NCBI GenBank assembly: GCA_005879095.1
Contig: VBLM01000033.1
Coordinates: forward strand, 1 to 15,167
Origin: Deltaproteobacteria bacterium
GTDB taxonomy: Bacteria; Myxococcota; Myxococcia; Myxococcales; 40CM-4-68-19
Length of the DNA stretch: 15,167 nt
Reading direction: 5' to 3'
The notes under the pieces are model-generated. The model was not told where the DNA came from, did no database searches, and saw only the letters and a program-made list of their open reading frames with translations. The position numbers were made by a program, and so were the translations under genes. This document shows, in pieces, positions 13,324 through 15,167 of this stretch (position 1 is its first letter; every line of letters begins with the position of its first letter).

Positions 13324-14376
13324 ATGCGATGGCAGATGGTGGCGTTCGATCTGTACGGCACGCTGCTCGACGTCGGTGGCCTCGCCTCGCGGCTGACGCC
13401 GTTCGTCGGCGCGCAGGCGGCAGATCTTTTGTCTCTCTGGCGCAAGCGGCAGCTCGAGCGGACGTGGCAACTGGCGTACGAGCCGTTCGACGCGGTGACG
13501 GCGCACGCGCTCGAGGACGTCGCGCCGCACCTTTCCTCCGAAACCAGCGAACAGATGTGCGCGACGTGGCTCACGCTGCCCGCGCATCCCGACGCCGCGC
13601 AGGCCCTGCGGCAGCTCGGCGAGGCCGGCATCCGGCGCGCAGTGCTCTCGAACGGGACGGCGGCGATGATCAAGAGCGCCGTCGAAGCGGCCGGCCTGGC
13701 GATCGACGAGATCCGCAGCGCCGACGAGGTCCGTGCCTACAAGACCGATGCGCGCGTGTATGCGCTGGTGCCGAAAGCGACCACGCTCTTCGTCAGCGGC
13801 AACGCCTGGGACGCGGAGGGCGCCAAGCGCTACGGGCACTACGTGGCCTTCATCGATCGCGGTGGACCGCAGCCCGCTCTACCGCCCGACGTGCGCGTCG
13901 GGTCGCTGGCGCAGCTTGCCGCGGTGGTGCGCGGCTGGCGCGATCACGGCGTGCGCATCGTCAAGAGTACCGAGCTCGATCCCAACACGGCGCAGACGCC
14001 GGGCATGTCGCGGGCCGCGGCGATCACGCACGCGCGCGCCGGCGCACAGAAGTTGTGGGCGGGCACCGTGACGATTCATGCGAACGCCAAGACCGGCGCG
14101 CACCATCATGGCGATCTGGAAAGCGTGCTCTACGTGATTTCCGGCCGTGCGCGGATGCGCTGGGGCGAGAAGCTCGAGTACACGGCGGAAGCGGGGCCGG
14201 GCGATTTCATCTACGTGCCGCCGTGGGTGCCGCACCAGGAGATCAACGCCAGCCGCGACGAGCCGCTCGAGTGCGTGATCATCCGCAGCGGGCAGGAGCC
14301 GGTGGTCGTCAACCTCGACATCGCCCCGGCCGAGCCGCCCGAAGAAGTCCGCTGGATCGACTCGATTCACAAATGA
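13324..14376 (+). CDS. L-2-haloacid dehalogenase (HAD type II) fused to a cupin domain
   Basis: 350 aa. Residues 1-205 match L-2-haloacid dehalogenases, with the catalytic set in place: nucleophile D9 (FDLYGT), T13, R40 (WRKRQLE), S109-N110 (LSNG), K140, Y146, S158, N160 and D163 (VSGNAWDAEGA). The family turns S-2-haloacids into R-2-hydroxyacids. Many members act on other or unknown substrates. From about 210 a single-domain cupin follows without a stop: HxH at 260-262, E266, G293, H304 and N308 form the two cupin motifs and a probable metal site. This cupin is familiar to me as a free-standing protein of about 140-160 aa that would begin near VRIVKSTELDP (210-220). Fusion is therefore notable; a GTG at 13951 could also start the cupin alone, but no ribosome site precedes it. 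It is separated from its neighbours by short gaps and may be transcribed with them. Confidence 0.82.
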   Translation: MRWQMVAFDLYGTLLDVGGLASRLTPFVGAQAADLLSLWRKRQLERTWQLAYEPFDAVTAHALEDVAPHLSSETSEQMCATWLTLPAHPDAAQALRQLGEAGIRRAVLSNGTAAMIKSAVEAAGLAIDEIRSADEVRAYKTDARVYALVPKATTLFVSGNAWDAEGAKRYGHYVAFIDRGGPQPALPPDVRVGSLAQLAAVVRGWRDHGVRIVKSTELDPNTAQTPGMSRAAAITHARAGAQKLWAGTVTIHANAKTGAHHHGDLESVLYVISGRARMRWGEKLEYTAEAGPGDFIYVPPWVPHQEINASRDEPLECVIIRSGQEPVVVNLDIAPAEPPEEVRWIDSIHK

Positions 14377-14421
14377 AGAAGCAAAATCCCTCCGCGGTGC
14401 GCTTGAAGCCTTGCCGTTAAT

Positions 14422-15167
14422 ATGCCCGGCGTGCTTACTTGGGTCCTCGCCCTTGTTGCGCTGTTGATCCTGCTGGTGGCGCATGTTGCGTTCTGGAGTT
14501 GGATCTACCGGGTGCGGCCGCAGCAGGACGAGCTGCGCTACGCGAAGACGAAAGACGGCTGGGAGATCGCGCTCGCACGCCGCTCGCCGCGCGGAGCGCC
14601 GCGCACGCCACCGGTCCTGCTCTGCCACGGCCTCGCCGCCAACCGCGGCAACGTCGACTTCGGCATCGACCGCTACTCGCTCTCGCTCTACCTCGCGCAC
14701 GCCGGCTTCGACTGCTACGCGCTCGAATTGCGCGGCCACGGCGCCTCCCGCCGCGCGCGCAAGGACGCGCCGCGCCGGTGGAGCTTCGACACCTACTTGC
14801 TGGAGGACATCCCCGCCGCCATCGAGGCCATCGGATCGTCAAAAGTTCTCTGGGTCGGCCACAGCCAGGGCGCGCTCCTCGGGCTGGCGGCGGCGGTGGC
14901 GTATCCGGACCGCATCGCGGGCGTGGTGGCGATGGGCCCGCCGACGCATTTCCACGCGCAGAACGAGCTGCGGCGGCTGCTGCGCTTCTCCTTTCTCGCC
15001 ACCGGCCGCCACCGCTGGCTGGTGCGCGCCATCTCGCCGATCGCGGGCCTCTTCCATCCCGCCTTCGGACAGTTCGCGCTCAACACGCGCAACGTCGATC
15101 GCCTCCTCTACCGGCAGCTGATGTGCAACGTGGTCGAGGACATCTCGCCGGGCGTGCTCGCGCAGTT
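14422..15167 (+). CDS. Alpha/beta hydrolase with N-terminal membrane anchor, 3' end outside window
   Basis: The frame from ATG 14422 stays open to the window end (248 complete codons). Residues 4-25 (VLTWVLALVALLILLVAHVA) are a single hydrophobic segment followed by RVRP. This suits an inner-membrane signal anchor; there is no obvious cleavage site. The hydrolase core shows the oxyanion HG (69-70, LLCHGLAANRGN), ELRGHGASR (102-110), and nucleophile elbow GHSQG with S148. Asp and His of the triad would lie near or beyond the cut end. NVDFGIDRYSLSLYLA (77-92) after the oxyanion motif resembles lipase- and esterase-like members with a lid. The substrate is unknown. The gene starts 45 nt after the dehalogenase-cupin gene, with no clear ribosome site. 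The third-position G/C bias confirms this frame over the overlapping +1 frame. Confidence 0.8.
   Translation, partial: MPGVLTWVLALVALLILLVAHVAFWSWIYRVRPQQDELRYAKTKDGWEIALARRSPRGAPRTPPVLLCHGLAANRGNVDFGIDRYSLSLYLAHAGFDCYALELRGHGASRRARKDAPRRWSFDTYLLEDIPAAIEAIGSSKVLWVGHSQGALLGLAAAVAYPDRIAGVVAMGPPTHFHAQNELRRLLRFSFLATGRHRWLVRAISPIAGLFHPAFGQFALNTRNVDRLLYRQLMCNVVEDISPGVLAQ

Noticed and set aside
10254..13673. Minus-strand open frame of 1139 codons spanning the c-di-GMP genes
   Set aside because: It is antisense to well-supported GGDEF/EAL domains, its product is Arg/His/Ala-rich without recognisable motifs, and long antisense frames are expected in GC-rich genes.
14377..14421. Possible promoter or terminator between the HAD-cupin and hydrolase genes
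   Set aside because: The 45 nt show no stem with T-run and no paired -35/-10 boxes of useful quality.
14483..15121. Plus-strand open frame of 212 codons overlapping the hydrolase
   Set aside because: It is a +1-frame shadow rich in Arg/Ser/Ala; the frame from ATG 14422 contains the anchor segment, HG and GHSQG motifs.

Overview
The window comes from a strongly GC-rich bacterium; almost every codon ends in G or C. It is Gram-negative: a general porin with a cleavable signal peptide and a terminal Phe is encoded in the middle. Dense same-strand genes, a PAS-GGDEF-EAL protein and a porin-containing catabolic operon suit a soil or sediment proteobacterium or a related GC-rich phylum. I cannot place it more precisely, and no rRNA or other taxonomic marker is present.

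Positions 1-9061 (+ strand) look like one transcription unit with gaps of 63 nt or less, and its theme is oxalate. In order it holds: the 3' end of a 2-oxoacid:ferredoxin oxidoreductase alpha subunit; its thiamine-diphosphate/[4Fe-4S] beta subunit; an OFA-family oxalate/formate antiporter; an outer-membrane porin; a second polytopic anion or Na+/H+ transporter; an AMP-forming synthetase of the oxalate-CoA ligase (AAE3/Pcs60) type; a PanE-like reductase overlapping it by 4 nt; and a small GlcG/HbpS-type protein. My reading is that oxalate enters through the porin and the OFA carrier. It can then be oxidised to CO2 with ferredoxin reduction by an oxalate oxidoreductase, or activated to oxalyl-CoA and reduced to glyoxylate by a PanE2-type oxalyl-CoA reductase. 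The usual formyl-CoA transferase and oxalyl-CoA decarboxylase genes are not in the window.

The most striking single observation is an in-frame TAG (1250-1252) inside the beta-subunit gene. The same frame continues with full family-like sequence for another 153 codons, including the cysteine expected to be the fourth cluster ligand. An ATG follows one codon later, with GGAAG placed like a Shine-Dalgarno site. This could be a fresh nonsense mutation, a sequencing error, a split subunit made by re-initiation, or (least likely) recoding.

Positions 9069-9809 (- strand) hold a classical short-chain dehydrogenase, convergent with the oxalate unit and divergent from the next block. Positions 9868-13235 (+) hold two consecutive c-di-GMP genes sharing one base: an EAL protein with an unrecognised N-terminal region, then a PAS-PAS-GGDEF-EAL protein. 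Positions 13324-14376 (+) encode an L-2-haloacid dehalogenase fused in frame to a cupin. From 14422 to the window end runs a membrane-anchored alpha/beta hydrolase, cut by the window edge. I saw no tRNA, rRNA, CRISPR array, insertion sequence or convincing intrinsic terminator.
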